Shown piece after piece: positions 1-12,844 of a stretch of 64,000 bases of DNA. Each line of letters starts with the position of its first letter. Positions within the stretch are counted from its first letter, which is position 1. This DNA is from Corallium rubrum (lineage: Eukaryota > Cnidaria > Anthozoa > Scleralcyonacea > Coralliidae): the NCBI GenBank assembly GCA_964035015.1, contig OZ035998.1, positions 40,523,031-40,587,030 on the forward strand, in the 5' to 3' direction. Below the pieces are notes generated by a model. The model ran no database searches. It was not told the origin of the DNA and saw only the letters and a program-made list of their open reading frames with translations. The position numbers were made by a program, and so were the translations under genes.

Positions 1-2030
1 GAAAAAATATGAAAACCGGATGTAATACAGGAAATAATAAACACTTATTTAATGATACCGAGGGATCGGAAACAGTGTGTTTTGTGGCTCCGAGACTGCC
101 GTTGTTTCCCGAGGCGAAGCCGAGGGCAACAACGAGCGATCGAGGGGCCACAAAATACACTGTTTTCCCAAGGTACCAGTAAATAAGTGTTTTGTTATAT
201 ATCATGTATCAAATGACAACAAAAATGTTGAGGAAAACCTTCAGACATTGTTTTTAATGAAGGAAAACTGAAAAAAACAAAGACAAACTAAACCTGAGCA
301 TCTACTTCCGGTTTTTATATTTTTCCCTAGGGAAAAAAAATGTAATGTTGCCCGCTGCCATGGGTTACGCGGGAAACATCACGATTCTGGACCGCCACGC
401 GAGGACCGCTCGCCCAATCAGAGAGCTAGAAAAACGGACTTTGACACGTGATATACAACAATAAACATTGTTATATACCTGAGTTTTTGCTATAGTTGTA
501 ACTCAGACTGCTATTGGTCTATTTATAGTCACGTGGGATTAGACAAATCAAATGTTTCCTCCGCCGGCAATATTGCAACAACTGCTTAGTGAAAGTCTAG
601 CTAAACAGCCTAAACCAAGCAAAAACCCAACGAAAACCCATAACAAAGCACTTAACGTCTGATCCCTCGGGAAACATTATACACTTGACTGGCGCCGAGG
701 GAAACATCGAGTTTTACGGACCCGAAGGCTTCAATATGTCACCCGAGGGCTTTAGCCCGAGGGTGACATTGAAGCCTGAGGGAACGTAAAACTCGATGTT
801 TCTCGAGGCAAAAGTCAACAAGTGTTTTGTTATATACCAAAGACTTTTAAAATACAAAATACAAAACTGCCTTGAAACTCGCAAACGGCGAAAAGACTTA
901 CCAAAACACTTTGACTTTGTCTTCGTAATTTCAATTCAAGTCATTCAACTAGGCAAATACACCAGACTCAACACTAAGAACAGCTTTAAAGTTCTCCAAG
1001 TGTTTTCAGACCTTTGAAGATATGTATAGAAATTCTTTCTTTCAGAAAATGGACTATTTCGTACCAAACAAGCTCGAAACAATCTCTTCTTTTCAAAATG
1101 CCCGAAGAGTCCAAAGTTCTTGATCTGATGCAATAATCGTGTATTCACGTGAACAACGCATGATTAAAGCGACGTCAGAGGGAAACATTGCACTGTTTCC
1201 CTCTTCATTGTTGACGTCAGAGGGAAACAGTGCAATGTTTCCCTCGGCAGAAAGAAACACTGAGTTTGTTGAACAACACGTGACCATGATTTGACCAATA
1301 GGATTTCATTATTGGCAAACGAAAGTCTTTGGTATATAACAATTAGTTTTGTTTTCCCTCGAGTCTCCATGTTTCCCTCGACTTCGTGTCGGGAAACATT
1401 TAAACTCTCGAGTCGGGAAAACAAAACTAATTGTTATATAGCTAGAGTTTCACTGGATGCAACGATGACTGTCATTGGTTGGTTTGTGGTCACATGACCT
1501 TAGATAAATTTCAATGTCTACCGAGCGGGCAATAATTGAGAACTTATTGCCTGCTCGGTCAATAAGTTTTCAATTGTTGCCCACTAGAACTTTGAACTCT
1601 TCACGGCATCCTATAAACAAAAGCTTGTTTGGTACGAAAAAAAGAATATTTATAGGCCTTCAAAGCATGTGTGAAGATTAACTGGAGAAAGGTATTGTTG
1701 TTCTTTTGTTCTGAGACTCATATTTGTTTGGTTGAAGTGAAATTACGGAGCCAGGCGAAATGTTTTGGTAAGTCTTAGCGTTTGTCTTTTGTGTACTTTC
1801 CCTTGATAAACGTCGAAATTATTCAGCGAAACTCAAGCTACATAACAAAACACTTAATGTCTGATCCCTCGGGAAACAGTTAGTTTTGTTTTCCCTCGAG
1901 TCTCGATGTTTCCCTCGACTTCGTCTCGGGAAATCTCAAGACTCTCGGGAAAACAAAACTAACTGTTTCCCTCGGGAGCAGACATTAAGTGTATAATGTT
2001 TCCCTCGTGACCAGACATTTAGTCGAGTTG
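1..2030. repeat. Cluster of CCCTCG/GGGAAAC foldback repeats
   Basis: At least five imperfect palindromes sit close together, at about 58-177, 697-811, 1170-1250, 1332-1442 and 1841-1992. All share short words such as CCCTCGGGAAACA and GTTTTGTTATATA, and each folds on itself. Several are bounded by AACACTTA or CAAGTGTTTTGTTATA. The short frames here are by-products of the palindromes. No gene is seen. They look like copies of one or two non-autonomous foldback (MITE-like) families that inserted next to or into one another. Confidence 0.6.
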
Positions 2031-2117
2031 TTTACCATGAATAAATAGAGTTAATTATTGATATTGTTGTTGTTGTTTTGTGTTGTTGCTGCTGTGCTGT
2101 TGTTGTTGGGTTGTTTT

Positions 2118-2251
<134 letters not shown>

Positions 2252-2871
2252 ATTGTTGTTGCTGTTCTTAAGTTATATAAACTTACCATTTCGACGCAAT
2301 GAGGCAGTTGAAAGTTTACTTCCACGGTTTGTTGTTTCTGTTTCTGTCTATGACGATATCGAATTAAAAAAAGTAAACTTGAAAAGAGCACATTGACATC
2401 TTAATTTGATAACAACGATCCAAGGCAAAAATTTTAATTCGCATGCACGCACCTAACCTGTATCACAGTGCAGACTCGAACTCCAACTCGTACAAAGTTC
2501 GTGTCAAGACGGCGTCGAACCTAACATGCACGCGCCTTGTTGTTTGAACGTAATAATAGCTGTCATTGTAAAACGTTTCTTTGTGACGCCCCGCGGGCTT
2601 GTAGATACTTTATGACCCGTCACTAAATTCCTATTATAATTCAGCTTATTTTATAAACATAACGCGAACAATCTACAATAAGGCTCAATTTTTGCTGTAC
2701 CCAAAAAAGATAAACAACTAAACAAGCACAATCGTCATTGGATCTGAATCGAACCAAGTTTTACATATCGTATAGAAAATATCTTCTACATCTGTTTAAA
2801 TACGATTTTTCTCAGCAGCCATAAACACTACTATATAGCAGTTTTATTTTGAGAGAGAAGGTGAAATCTAC

Positions 2872-3128
2872 CTTATTATTTTTTTCCAACGTCGTAACAA
2901 TACGTTTCACTGATTTATCAGGGTCTTCGTCGCAATTAATCAGCTCTTCAATAAGTTCTTTATCCTGCGTTCCAGATATTAAGGCCTAAAATATTTCATA
3001 CGTTAAAAGGTAAAATTCTACAACAATCAATGGTTTGCGAGTTTGGTGTAATATAGCAAACGTTTGGTAGACGTTCACTGATCAAACTTAAATGATCAGA
3101 AAATGTTTGAGTCCCGGACAAGGATAAT

Positions 3129-3183
<55 letters not shown>

Positions 3184-6100
3184 TTGAATATACATAAAAC
3201 ATGAATATACAACGAACATCTCAATTATATTATCGAATAAGATAACTCACCCTCAACCCTATCAGCCAAACATCACATTCTTTCTTATCTTTGCCAATAA
3301 TATTTAGACTTTCTTGTCCTTGTTCAGTCGAATAAATCACACAGAATGAAAGGGGCTACAAGAATAAGAATTTTGTCAGTTCAATCGAGCCAAGTTGTGT
3401 AGAATCCAACTTGTTTAAATGAATAATCCAATTCGTGGCCTAGGTAAGTCAGCAGAAACAGAATTTAATGTGAACTAGCGAAAAAAAAACCCACAACCAT
3501 TTACAACATCAATAACGCATAAATAACATAAGGAAAAAAAAGAACTAACTTTGTATTCTTCAGGAATTTGGCAGTTTTCAAAATTATCCGTCTTTTGGCC
3601 ATCAAGAACTTGTGTAATCTGGGAAATAAGCACTGGCAAAAGATAATGAAATATAAATATGATATAAATAATAATAAATAATTTGTTGGGATGTGGATGA
3701 AAGAGTCAAGTTACAGTCGACATCGGCATGTACGCTGTGCGTACCTATTTCTTCTTTTATTGAAAAATTGGAACAATACAGTAATCATGCAGCAGTCCAC
3801 TCGTATCCCACAGATTTATATTTTTCCTACCATAAAATTGTACCGAGAAACCTTCCTCTTCTGGCTGCAGGCTTTGGTGTGTGATCTAAATTTACACACG
3901 TGTTTGAAAAATCTTGCTTTAATCAAGGAATTGTACTTGATATATACTATTTTATAGCGGATTAAGGTGGACACCGGACAGCTAACTGATATATTCCAAG
4001 ATCAGTTAATACTATTCTTCTCCAATTACATCATTATGATTTATCTTTTTACAAGCCGTTTTTGTGAACCAATGAGATCTTTTTCTTCGACGTGGTTATA
4101 TATACCAACCGCAAATTTCTTCTAACATTTCATCCTTCACTTTTAAAGATCTATTAATCATAATTTTCACATTTTGCAAAATATGATCCTGAGATGTGAT
4201 CTATTTTCACCAATAACCTTTTGATATCTTATTATTGATAAACGTGTATTTGCTGATATTGCCCATAATATGTATAAACATCCGTGATTCTTTAATTCAA
4301 AGTGTCATTTTCTTGCGGTCATTCCCGCTGCTACACATGCCCGGCTTTTCTTATTTTTCACCACAGTGATTACCGCCCCTGAATCAAACAACCAATAAAT
4401 CGACAACGCCCGGTGGGATTGCACAACGCCTTTCAGACAGGTTTGCCTTTAACCAGGCCTGCTATTTCAATGGTTCTAAGTTCTAACCATTCGCTTTCAA
4501 ATATAAAAGTACGTGCCATTCTTCCCATATCAGGTAAATAATGATATGATACGGCAAACCACAAAAGAAGCGTCTTATTTTCAAACTTGGCATCACACAT
4601 TGACATGACCTTTTCATTTAATTTTCTACAAGCTGTTTTTTCCGACGTTCGGCAACTTCAACACATTTTTCCTGAGCTGCCTTATATATATATATGGTCT
4701 ATACCCAGTGTATAGTTCTAGATTTTACTGAATCCAGCACAATTATTTTCTAGATAACGACCCAAAACGTAATTGGTTTGGATTTTTAATGGATTTTTAA
4801 AACATTAAGTACTGTAGCTGTACAATTATTTACTTTTTTTTTACTTTTATAATAATAACAGATCCTGGTATTCACTTTCATTCAGACTTACTAATTAATC
4901 CTAACAAATTATAGAAAAAGCTATAATCTTATCAGAGTCAGATATTTAATATTGTAGCTATATTATATTGTACAGTATTGAATTGAATTTTTAATTCTAT
5001 TTTAGATTTTAGTAAGTAATTTGTATAAACATGCAAAATACAAAAGGTACTTTATAGTCGTATGTTACATAACCTTTTTGGTTAATACGTCTTTGCCTTC
5101 GTGAAATAATGTTTCTATTCTATTCTATTCCATTCTATTCTATTCTACTCTACTCTACTCTACTCTACTCTACTCTACTCTGCTCTGCTCTGCTGTGCTC
5201 TGCTGTGCTCTGCTCTGCTCTGCTCTGCTCTACTCTACTCTATTCTTTTTTATTCTATTCTATTCTATTCTTGTCCCTTCCCTTCCCTTCTCTTCTCTTC
5301 TCTTCTCTTTTCTTTTCTTCTCTTCTCTTCTCTTCTCTTCTCTTCTCTTCTCTTCTCTTCTCTTCTCTTCTCTTCTCTTCTCTTCCAGTTGTCATAATGA
5401 CAAAAAACATACCAAATGATTCTCCCCTAGACTTTTTAGGTGCTTGCCACTGGAGATACTTGAGATCTTAATGACAAAACGAATTTATAAGGTTGATTAC
5501 ATTCAAATACATTTACACATTCACATATTTTAACCATGACTGAGCTAGTATACAGTATAATCATGAAATTGTGAGAACATCATCATTTCTAGAGAATTAT
5601 ATGTTTCAAGTACATACTTAAATATTCAGAAATTAATAACAAAAAACAAATAACAAAAAAAATCCAAGAATATTTAATCTGGTTTAAAATAATGACTGAG
5701 TTTATTATTGCTATCCTAATTGTCTATACATTAATGGCCGATTAGATAACTGCAATTAACTAATTAATTCATAACATCGACTCATCGAGGTATAAGAAAT
5801 GAATTGGGGCAGATCTATACAGTCTATTTTCACTAAACAATATACCTTTGGAAAGAATGAATGTCCTGAAATGTGGTCGTCTCTGATTAATATAAAATAA
5901 ACATTCAAAACAATGAGTCCTTATTGAGTACAAATAATCATAGGTCTAATTATAATTAGCATTATATTGCAAAATTTACTCGGACTCAATTGTGATTTTA
6001 AAGTCCCCCCAATTAATTTTTTATTAGATAAGTAATTAATCAAAAATACATTATTGCAGATAAATGATACCAATTGGTCCATATAAAATTGACAAAGTGG

Positions 6101-9100
6101 CAAAATTTAATGAATAATAAAATAATTCTATAGAGGATATCCTACATGGTGGTGCGAAGATATGGACTTTATCTTTGAGTGGTGAAAACAACTTCACCAT
6201 CAATGAGAAGATAAAATTCATATCTTCAAGTCAGCATGTAATTTTCTTTTTATTATGAGTAGTTAGATTCAATTAGTGCAAAAATATATAAAATTTGTAA
6301 TGATGTCATCAATATCTTCACTAGTGAAGATATGCAAAATACAATACTGCATATATTTTCCAGTAAAACACTTTCATATATATATTATATCCTCAGGCAT
6401 TTATCTGCCTGAGTCTTCCTTTATTGCAGATAGCACACTGCATAATAATTTGCCAAATAACAGCAACACTGGTCTCCATAATTCTTCATATCATACATGT
6501 ACAGTACTGCCTAACAGTTGTATGTTTAGTCAGTATCCTGGAGCTTAGGCTGTGTCACAAATCACTAAATGTCCAGCAAAAAAACATGATGCATCAGTAT
6601 CTCATCTTACAGAACTGCATGATGCCAGTTTAATTAATGACGTAAGCTCATGAAAGTTTTGTGTTTAAAAATTGATCTCAGTTTGAGGAGGCATTATTTT
6701 GTTGGGAGGAAATTAGGGTTAGTTTTTTTTAGAGCCTGGGTCTAATACTGTATTAATGTTATCGGAAAATCGGTGGCATATAAATAATTTGCATAAATTA
6801 AAATTTTAAAATATTTGAATAAACAAACAATTTATAGATTTAAAGATTAATTTGCACTCATCATTTATGTACGTTGAAAGTGTCACATAAAACAACCTAT
6901 CTTGTACCAGCCCATTGTCTTCCTCAAATTGATTGTATATACTAATTGTGATCAATTAGCTCTGAAATTGAGTGTGGGAGTCAATTTCAGCGAATTAAAA
7001 AACTAATTCCTAACCCCCACCCCAGCCCCAAACCACAACCCCCTGGAAACCCTAAACCTAACCACAACCCCCCAGTAGCCCTAACCCTAATCACAACCCT
7101 CCAGAAAAAAGTCCCACCTCTCACACCCCGACCACAACCCCCCTATTGGTTATTTCCTTATACGCTTTTTAGTTTGGTGGGAAAGAGTTGAGGTTGTACA
7201 TACCAACTTCTCAGTCATGAGCATGTTTGAACCTTTTGACATTTCATAAATTGCTGCAATAACTTCACTGGATACCTGGTCGAAACTGTCATTGTTTTGT
7301 AACATAGTTCTACTCAAGTTGCCACTAAATTTCCTGGTCCACTATCCAGATTTATAACAAAACTGTAGAGATTTGTCAGTTCTAAAGAGATTAAACGGTA
7401 ATAAACATATACAAAACACTCGTCTTTAAAAAGAGTTATACAGTACTGGGAAAGTTTTCAACTTCAAAGTCAATATATAGCCAACATGCATATTTGATAT
7501 TTATAGGATTCATATTCATATAGCATTGGTACGTACTATTAAAGACAGGAGAATAAAAAAATAAATCCTTGTTTAAAAGATTGGACAGTTGAGAAGATAA
7601 GCAAAACGGTAAAGACACTTGAATAAACATTTATATACCTTCTACATTAGGCTCAGTAGCCCAGATCATAATTTTATTTATAGTACTTCGCGCTATTTGC
7701 ATTCAGTGTCAATATAAAACAGGCATATTCTTGAAAATGGTCTTTGTACTCTATTTTCTTTCCAGCTGAAACAAGGGAGAAGTATCTGCAGCTTTGTTTG
7801 GTAGTTTAACAATCTTACCTTCAACTCAGTAATCCACAGATGTTTCATTCTCTTGCTATTAATTTCGCAGTATAAATATTCTCTTCCTATTCAGCTACTT
7901 GTTGAGCTGAAAGACCAAACTGAGTTTCCGGGTTCAAGGGTCGCCTTAGCTATTAATAGTAAGCTTTCAAGTATTAACTATTTAAATGTATAGATTTTCT
8001 ATGAGTGAATAGTGAACTATCATCTCATAGAAATTGAGAGCGAATAATCTAATTGTTTTAGTAGAAACTAACTTGTGTACCTTAGTTTTTCCAAATTATT
8101 TCAAAAAACGAAGCATAAGCATTGTTTCTGTGTGAAAACCAAGGCAAAACAATCTTTCACTCCTCGTCGCCTCCATGTACACACGTAAAAATCTCACAGC
8201 TTGTCAACAGGATGCGGTGTTCGCAACAGGCTTGTAGCAAGGCTGGGAACAAGTTGTAACAATGCTGTTCGTTCAAAACGCTGCTACAACGACAACCTTG
8301 TTAGCATCAATCTGTTAACAACTTGTTGAGTGCAGAGCGGTAACAGTCGTTGGAACAACTTGTCATCAGTTTGTTGAGCCTGCTCGCAGGCTAGTCTGTT
8401 GGAGTCATCAGCCTTGTTACAAGCTGGGTACGAGGTTGCCTGTTACAGACATGTTAACAGACTGGGACAGTCAGTGCGAACACATGACGGTGACAGCCTG
8501 TTGAACAGCCTTGTAAGTAACAACTTGCTTGCAGGTCTGTAACAGCTTGTGCGTTTTTACGTGTGTAGTACAATGGCGATGGATTTTCTGCCTGGCGATG
8601 CCAGAATGCTGCATCATGATTAGACTGCACATCATGATCAGCGTGAACACAATGGCTCCTGTGAGAATCAATGAACCCACACCAAATAATATATACACCT
8701 AATAGAAGGAAATAACCGTGAAATCTCCTACCAAAAAACAAAGTTTGTTGCCATTTGTAGGAATTGATATCTTATCTCGACAAGATAATCTCTCCTCACT
8801 AAACGAGTGTGTTCATTTATATAGCCAAGAACAAGTTAACCTGCAATCAGGCCAATTGTAAACTATGGCCTGATACAAATGTCGTTTATAAAAGTTCGTG
8901 CAGTACTTCCAGATTTTGGAATGATTCAGGATTTGTTTATGAATTATGCTTTAAGCTTTCAACATTTCATTCAACATCGTTCAACATTGTTGAATTCAAC
9001 CGTGATTCAATATGTTAAAAGCGTTTGGCCGGCCATCCCTGTTGAATGATGTTGAACGTTGTTGAATGGTGTTGTCAAATTTTCGCCCCCCCCCCCCCCG

Positions 9101-10373
9101 AAATGCTGAAAGCGGCGAGAGAACCAACCTCGTACCCAGGGTTTTCTCTCTAGCGAGAGAAAGACCCTGGTAGGAGCTGCTGACGCCACCACCCAGATTC
9201 TGGGTGGTAACAATTTTTTTTTTCTGAGAGGGGAGGCAAAGTATAATATTGTGTTCCGAGTCGGCTGGCGTCAGCGTTATAATTTTCCTGCTTTTATTAT
9301 AAATATTATCACTCGCAATATTTCTCATTGAATGTAAAAACATATTATGTTATTTCTGAAAGCCAAGCCACTTTTACTAGAGTTAAAAGATGGAGCTTAT
9401 ACTTCCACTCCTCAACGGCATTTGAAAAAGATTTTGGTTTTCACTCGGGAAAACTTTTCTCAGTGCAGGAACAGGATAGGAAAGTTTCTTTTGTCTTATG
9501 AGCTTGCGTACGGAACTAATGATTTTAGGACAATAAAAACTTTTCTATCCGTTCCTGTCAGATGAAATATATCCTGAGTGGTAGCCAGCTTTTAATTTGT
9601 TAAATTATTGATGTTTTTATATGTTTTTGCGACCGATTTTGACAAAAGTAAAACCCACTATCCTTTCCGACAATAATCGACAGAAACTCATCAAAATGAA
9701 AAACTCCTGAAACTCACAATATAAACTATCTGTTTATTAGTTAATTCATGTTTCCGGCTCTCCCCTTCTTGAATCGCAGATATCATTAAAATTATACAAA
9801 ACAGCAGTTAGTTTTGCTGTGTAACTATATCTTGGCGTTTGAGGCTTAAGCATATTTGAATTTTGTAAGAAATGTTATTATAAACGAAGCGTACAAACGC
9901 TTATTAAAACAGAACTGAAAAACTCTTCTGCATACTTCTTCGACAAAACTTAACTTCCTTATATAAACGAACTTGTGTTTTAACGATAATATAAAAGTAA
10001 ACAATCTTGTGCTGTATACTCAACAGCCAACACTTTTTACCTGAGAATCTTGTTTCACAGTAAACTTCAACAAGCTAGCCTAGAGATATTTTGAACGACC
10101 TTGCATGATACAACAAAAAAGTAAATAAAACCACAAGTCGTAGCCTAGTAATTATTTTAGACAATTCAATCAATTATTTCAGTCAGAAAATCTTTTCCGT
10201 TAGGCCAAGCATGCAAAAAATGGCAAATAACTTAAGTTTTTTGGTACCAAATGAAGATCCCAGACTTCAAACTGTTTGATATCGACCTGCCACTGTAAAA
10301 AAAACAAAGTGCGAAAACTAACCTGCTTTTTAAATATTCCAAAGCGATAAATCGAAGACAATGTTTTAGGCAT
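2872..10373 (-). CDS. PH-domain protein gene, 5' nine exons (3' end outside window)
   Basis: Exons in transcript order: 10373-10323, 10074-10041, 7886-7819, 7341-7204, 5882-5846, 5466-5413, 3632-3550, 3355-3251, 2985-2872. All have GT-AG borders and matching phases, giving 228 residues without a stop. Residues about 80-192 form a PH domain of the type found in PLC and RCC1-linked proteins. It starts at MSKGSNML, has PHFRTF and KYLQW on the early strands, VLDGQKT in the middle and VWLIGLR (Trp185) as the C-terminal helix. An in-frame TAA lies upstream of the chosen ATG. The first two exons are the least certain; the PH exons are strong. Exon 9 ends in phase 0, so the gene continues beyond position 1. 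PH domains bind phosphoinositides or protein partners; the partner and the full family are unknown. The introns carry microsatellites and MITEs. Confidence 0.7.
3126..3185. repeat. (ATTT)n microsatellite
   Basis: A pure tetranucleotide ATTT array of about 15 copies, in the intron between two PH-domain exons (3251-3355 and 2872-2985). Confidence 0.95.
3693..3884 (+). pseudogene. Short protein-like remnant, unknown
   Basis: A plus-strand frame of about 63 codons reads like real protein (for example SACTLCVPISSF and VPRNLPLLAAGFG) inside an intron of the opposite-strand PH gene. No intact start, splice context or domain can be assigned. It is probably a piece of a mobile-element protein. The family was not recognised. 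Confidence 0.25.
4436..4690 (-). pseudogene. Decayed coding remnant, unknown
   Basis: On the minus strand a lysine- and glutamate-rich stretch (QEKCVEVAERRKKQLVEN) ends in a stop. A second frame then continues in protein-like sequence (LLLWFAVSYHYLPDMGRMAR, then WLELRTIEIAGLV) to a stop near 4440. The switch of frame suggests a broken transposon-type protein. The adjacent plus-strand text ACCGCCCCTG at about 4371 resembles the end of a hAT-like element. The function is unknown. Confidence 0.25.
5109..5386. repeat. Compound pentanucleotide array (TATTC/TACTC/TGCTC/TTCTC)n
   Basis: About 280 bp of pentamers of the form TNNTC or TTCTC. The unit changes stepwise from TATTC to TACTC to TGCTC, back through TACTC and TATTC, then to CCTTC and a long TTCTC block. 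It lies just downstream, in the PH gene's sense, of the exon at 5413-5466. The Leu/Ser/Phe-rich frames are artefacts. Confidence 0.95.
5890..7190. other. PH-gene intron, no gene recognised
   Basis: AT-rich intronic sequence between exons 5846-5882 and 7204-7341. It contains a C-rich stretch near 7012-7142 with degenerate CCCTAA-like words and short imperfect repeats of GAAGATAT between about 6150 and 6330. No coding exon could be supported. Confidence 0.5.
7962..8171 (-). repeat. Repeat family A, truncated copy
   Basis: This is an inverted-orientation copy of the sequence at 12321-12700 and 13158-13485. Shared words include TCAATTTCTATGAGATGA, TTAGTAGAAACTAA and GGTTTTCACACAGAAACAA. It stops where the MITE at 8180 begins, so the MITE probably inserted into it or the two recombined. 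Confidence 0.75.
8180..8565. mobile_element. MITE with CACACGTAAAAA TIRs and TA flanks
   Basis: A 386-bp element with inverted ends CACACGTAAAAA. TA dinucleotides sit on both sides (8178-8179 and 8566-8567), as expected of a Tc1/mariner-type duplication. The interior is rich in CAACTTGTT/AACAAGTTG words and folds extensively. It encodes nothing. Confidence 0.75.
8568..8698 (-). CDS. Possible transmembrane exon, gene unknown
   Basis: After a plausible acceptor (CTATTAG) on the minus strand, about 40 codons encode a strongly hydrophobic helix (ILFGVGSLILTGAIVFTLIM) followed by a basic tail (ARQKIHRHC). The frame then runs into the neighbouring MITE. It lies inside an intron of the PH gene on the same strand, but its phase does not obviously fit that model. 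It may be an alternative exon, another gene or a relic. Confidence 0.3.
9083..9225. repeat. Poly-C tract and ACCCAGGGT foldback repeat
   Basis: A run of about 17 C is followed by a short palindrome with CTCTAGCGAGAGAAAGACCC and CACCCAGATTCTGGGTGG. A related inverted copy lies at about 10570-10740 (CTCGCTAGAGAGAAAACCC). The phrase ACCTCGTACCCAGGGT recurs near 60813, so this is a dispersed repeat. Confidence 0.6.
9226..10030. other. Intron sequence, no gene recognised
   Basis: Intronic to the PH gene model. A short plus-strand frame at 9347-9565 has no recognisable domain or splice support. Nothing else stood out. Confidence 0.4.
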
Positions 10374-10569
10374 GAAATCTCCAATATGAGTAATCTTCAA
10401 TTGATGTCTCCATTTTTAAATAAGTAATTATTGACCAGTATTAAGTGTTTGCAATGATAATCGACAACCAGGTGGAAACATTTCAGTTTTTAACAACTAG
10501 ATTAGCCGGCACGTCCGAAGTGATAACAATTGCACACAAAGAACCCCCCCTCCCGTATTAAATTTTTTG

Positions 10570-10760
10570 CTCGGTGCAACGTCAGCAAATCGTCAGCAGC
10601 TCCTACCATTAAAGTAATCGCCAAATTTAGTCCTAAATACTAAATATTTCGCAAAAGCATAGGAACTTGTATCTTGTGGTCAGGGTCTTTCTCTCGCTAG
10701 AGAGAAAACCCTGGGTACGAGGTTGCGAGAGAACCTCTGGTCGAATTGGCCGTTTCTTTG
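10570..10760. repeat. Inverted copy of the ACCCAGGGT repeat
   Basis: It contains CAGCAGCTCCTACC and TCTCGCTAGAGAGAAAACCC, the reverse complement of words at 9107-9185, with extra intervening sequence. Together the two copies could form a long-range inverted pair about 1.5 kb apart. No coding content. Confidence 0.5.
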
Positions 10761-12130
10761 ATCGCTCCGAGTCAATGAAGTCGCTAGGGTCAGATCTTGA
10801 CCCCATTTTCTGATTGGCTAAGAGATATGTTAGGGGGGTTTCGATTAAAAAAAATAATTACACAACTGCAAGTCAAAGGGAGGCGTGAAGAAATATACTG
10901 CATCTTGTAAGGCGTTTGTAGCATCGTTATGTTAAAACCTCCGGAGCAAAATTGCAAAACAAAGCCGTAAAGAACAAGAACTAACAAATACCGTTGCTGG
11001 TGCACATTTCCAGGTCGTACCTTGGTACACCGAGTTTGTAGTACGTGGGAGGTATAAATATTATTTCAGTGTGTATTTCTCTTACTCAAGAAATATTTCT
11101 ACGTTGCCATACGGATTGGGCGATCGAGTATTAATCTGCCGCCGAACTATAATTTATATATACCGAGAACGTCGTACAGAAACTTTTTCAATATGCTCTA
11201 GTGGGTTCGCCGTGACATCCAAGTATGACGGGTTTTTTAAAATTTGAATACAGTTGTAAGTTGTTGCATAAATCAACTTGTTATATCATTCTGTGATTGT
11301 AATTTATAAATCCTATCGGCTAATTTTATTACGAATATAATGACGGCGTCGTAATGCCAAAAGCAAGGCGCCATGCATTTGTATTAACCACCAACGAATT
11401 GATAGCTGTTTATTTTTTTTAACTCCTACTTTGACCTCATCCAGTCATCTCATGCATGCGCTAAAGAATAAAAATCCGTTGTTTATGAACATTCTAAAGA
11501 AGAGAACGTGAACTAACACTGATTTGAAAAAACTTGCACGGAAAATTTAAAGAATATTTGGCGCGTACGTCACAAGCAAATTATTCACACGCATTGATTC
11601 AAAAGAAAACAACGTAAACAATAATGGTGGCGCTTTATTTGTGTCAATTTCTTTTACTTTCCCTGTTTAATTTGGCTGCGGTGTATTTTCTCTCGTGTCA
11701 TTACATGAAAAAGTTTAAAACGTCTGGTTATATCTTTACCCCCCAAAGCCCAACACAACTCTAGAAAATGCATATTATTTCTTTGTGAACGGGTGACATT
11801 TTTGCGTTGTAGTTGTACACATATATAAAATTCGGTTTCGTTTTCGCAATTTTTCTGATATATTTCGCAATATATTTTCCTGTTATTGTAGCTTGCAAGT
11901 GATTTTGAAACGATCAAACGAATAAATATTAAATTTTGTCACTGAAGTGGTCGGGCAAGTCATTCAGCGCAACTAATAAGTTGTCTGATCTTGTCTTGTC
12001 TCGTGGGCTGTTGGGTTTTTTTTTCTTGCTCGACTGGTAAAACGGCCAAATTTCTAGACTTTTATAGTTTATTTCTCCTAGCCTGCGCCTCAAACGTCCT
12101 TAATAAATAAAAATTTCTATTAGTGGTGCA
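10761..12130. other. Intergenic AT-rich sequence
   Basis: About 1.4 kb in which no exon, RNA gene or clear repeat could be supported. Short frames at 10790-11005 and 11654-11917 have no protein-like composition. This interval lies upstream of the start of the PH gene and may hold its promoter, but no specific element was recognised. Confidence 0.4.
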
Positions 12131-12320
12131 AAGAGTTTTACCCCCCCCCCCCCCCTCAATTTAATTAGATTACGCAACATGAAGGTGAGATTAGTAGCGT
12201 CTTCGACCAGAGGTTTTCTCGCCCCTTTCAGCATTTCGGGGGGGAGCGGGCGGCGTAGGACCTCTGGGACCAGGGTAGTTCAACAATTAAGAAATAGAAA
12301 ACATTTTCCGTGTTTCTATA

Positions 12321-12700
12321 CAGTTTTAGTAGAAACTTACTAGTATTCTATTGCAAATGCTGCAATCTGATTGGCTACTCTACTCGATATCTATTCGCAA
12401 ATTGAGTACCAGTACTCGCGCGGCTATATAGTATTACTAACAACATGGAGGACACGAAGAGTGACCGATTGTTTTGTCTTGGTTTTCGCACAGAAACAAT
12501 GGTTATGCTTCGTTGTTTGAAATAATTTGGAAGAACTAAGGTACACAAATTAGTTTCTACTAAAACAATTAGATTATTCGCTCTCAATTTCTATGAGATG
12601 ATAGTTCACTATTCACTCATAGAAAATCTATACATTTAAATAGTTAATTCACTCATAGAAATTTCGAGCTCATAATCTAATTGTTAAATAGAAACACGCT
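12321..12700 (+). repeat. Repeat family A, long copy
   Basis: It starts TTTTAGTAGAAACTTACTAG and contains CTGCAATCTGATTGGCTAC, ATGGAGGACACGA and AATTTCTATGAGATGA. It ends in ATAATCTAATTGTTAAATAG. Related copies are at 7962-8171 (minus), 13158-13485 (plus) and 15360-15478 (minus). The internal halves are partly inverted, so it can fold. Likely a non-autonomous element. Confidence 0.8.
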
Positions 12701-12844
12701 TCTCGACCAATCAGCACGCGCGTACTATAAATGTTATATTATAATGTTGATTGTTAAACGATGTTGAATGAAATGTTGAAAGCGTTTGGCCAGGCCTTAA
12801 ATAAGGAAACAGGAAATTTCAAAGTTGGAACGACTGGATTGTGC

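Noticed and set aside
7012-7142. Interstitial telomere-like CCCTAA words
   Set aside because: Only a few imperfect, irregularly spaced copies in a generally C-rich stretch. Not a telomeric array.
7819-7886. This exon as a misplaced central PH segment, implying shuffled exon order
   Set aside because: A better central PH exon exists in the correct place (5413-5466), and extending the next exon to 3632 restores phase. The exon at 7819-7886 fits upstream of the PH domain.
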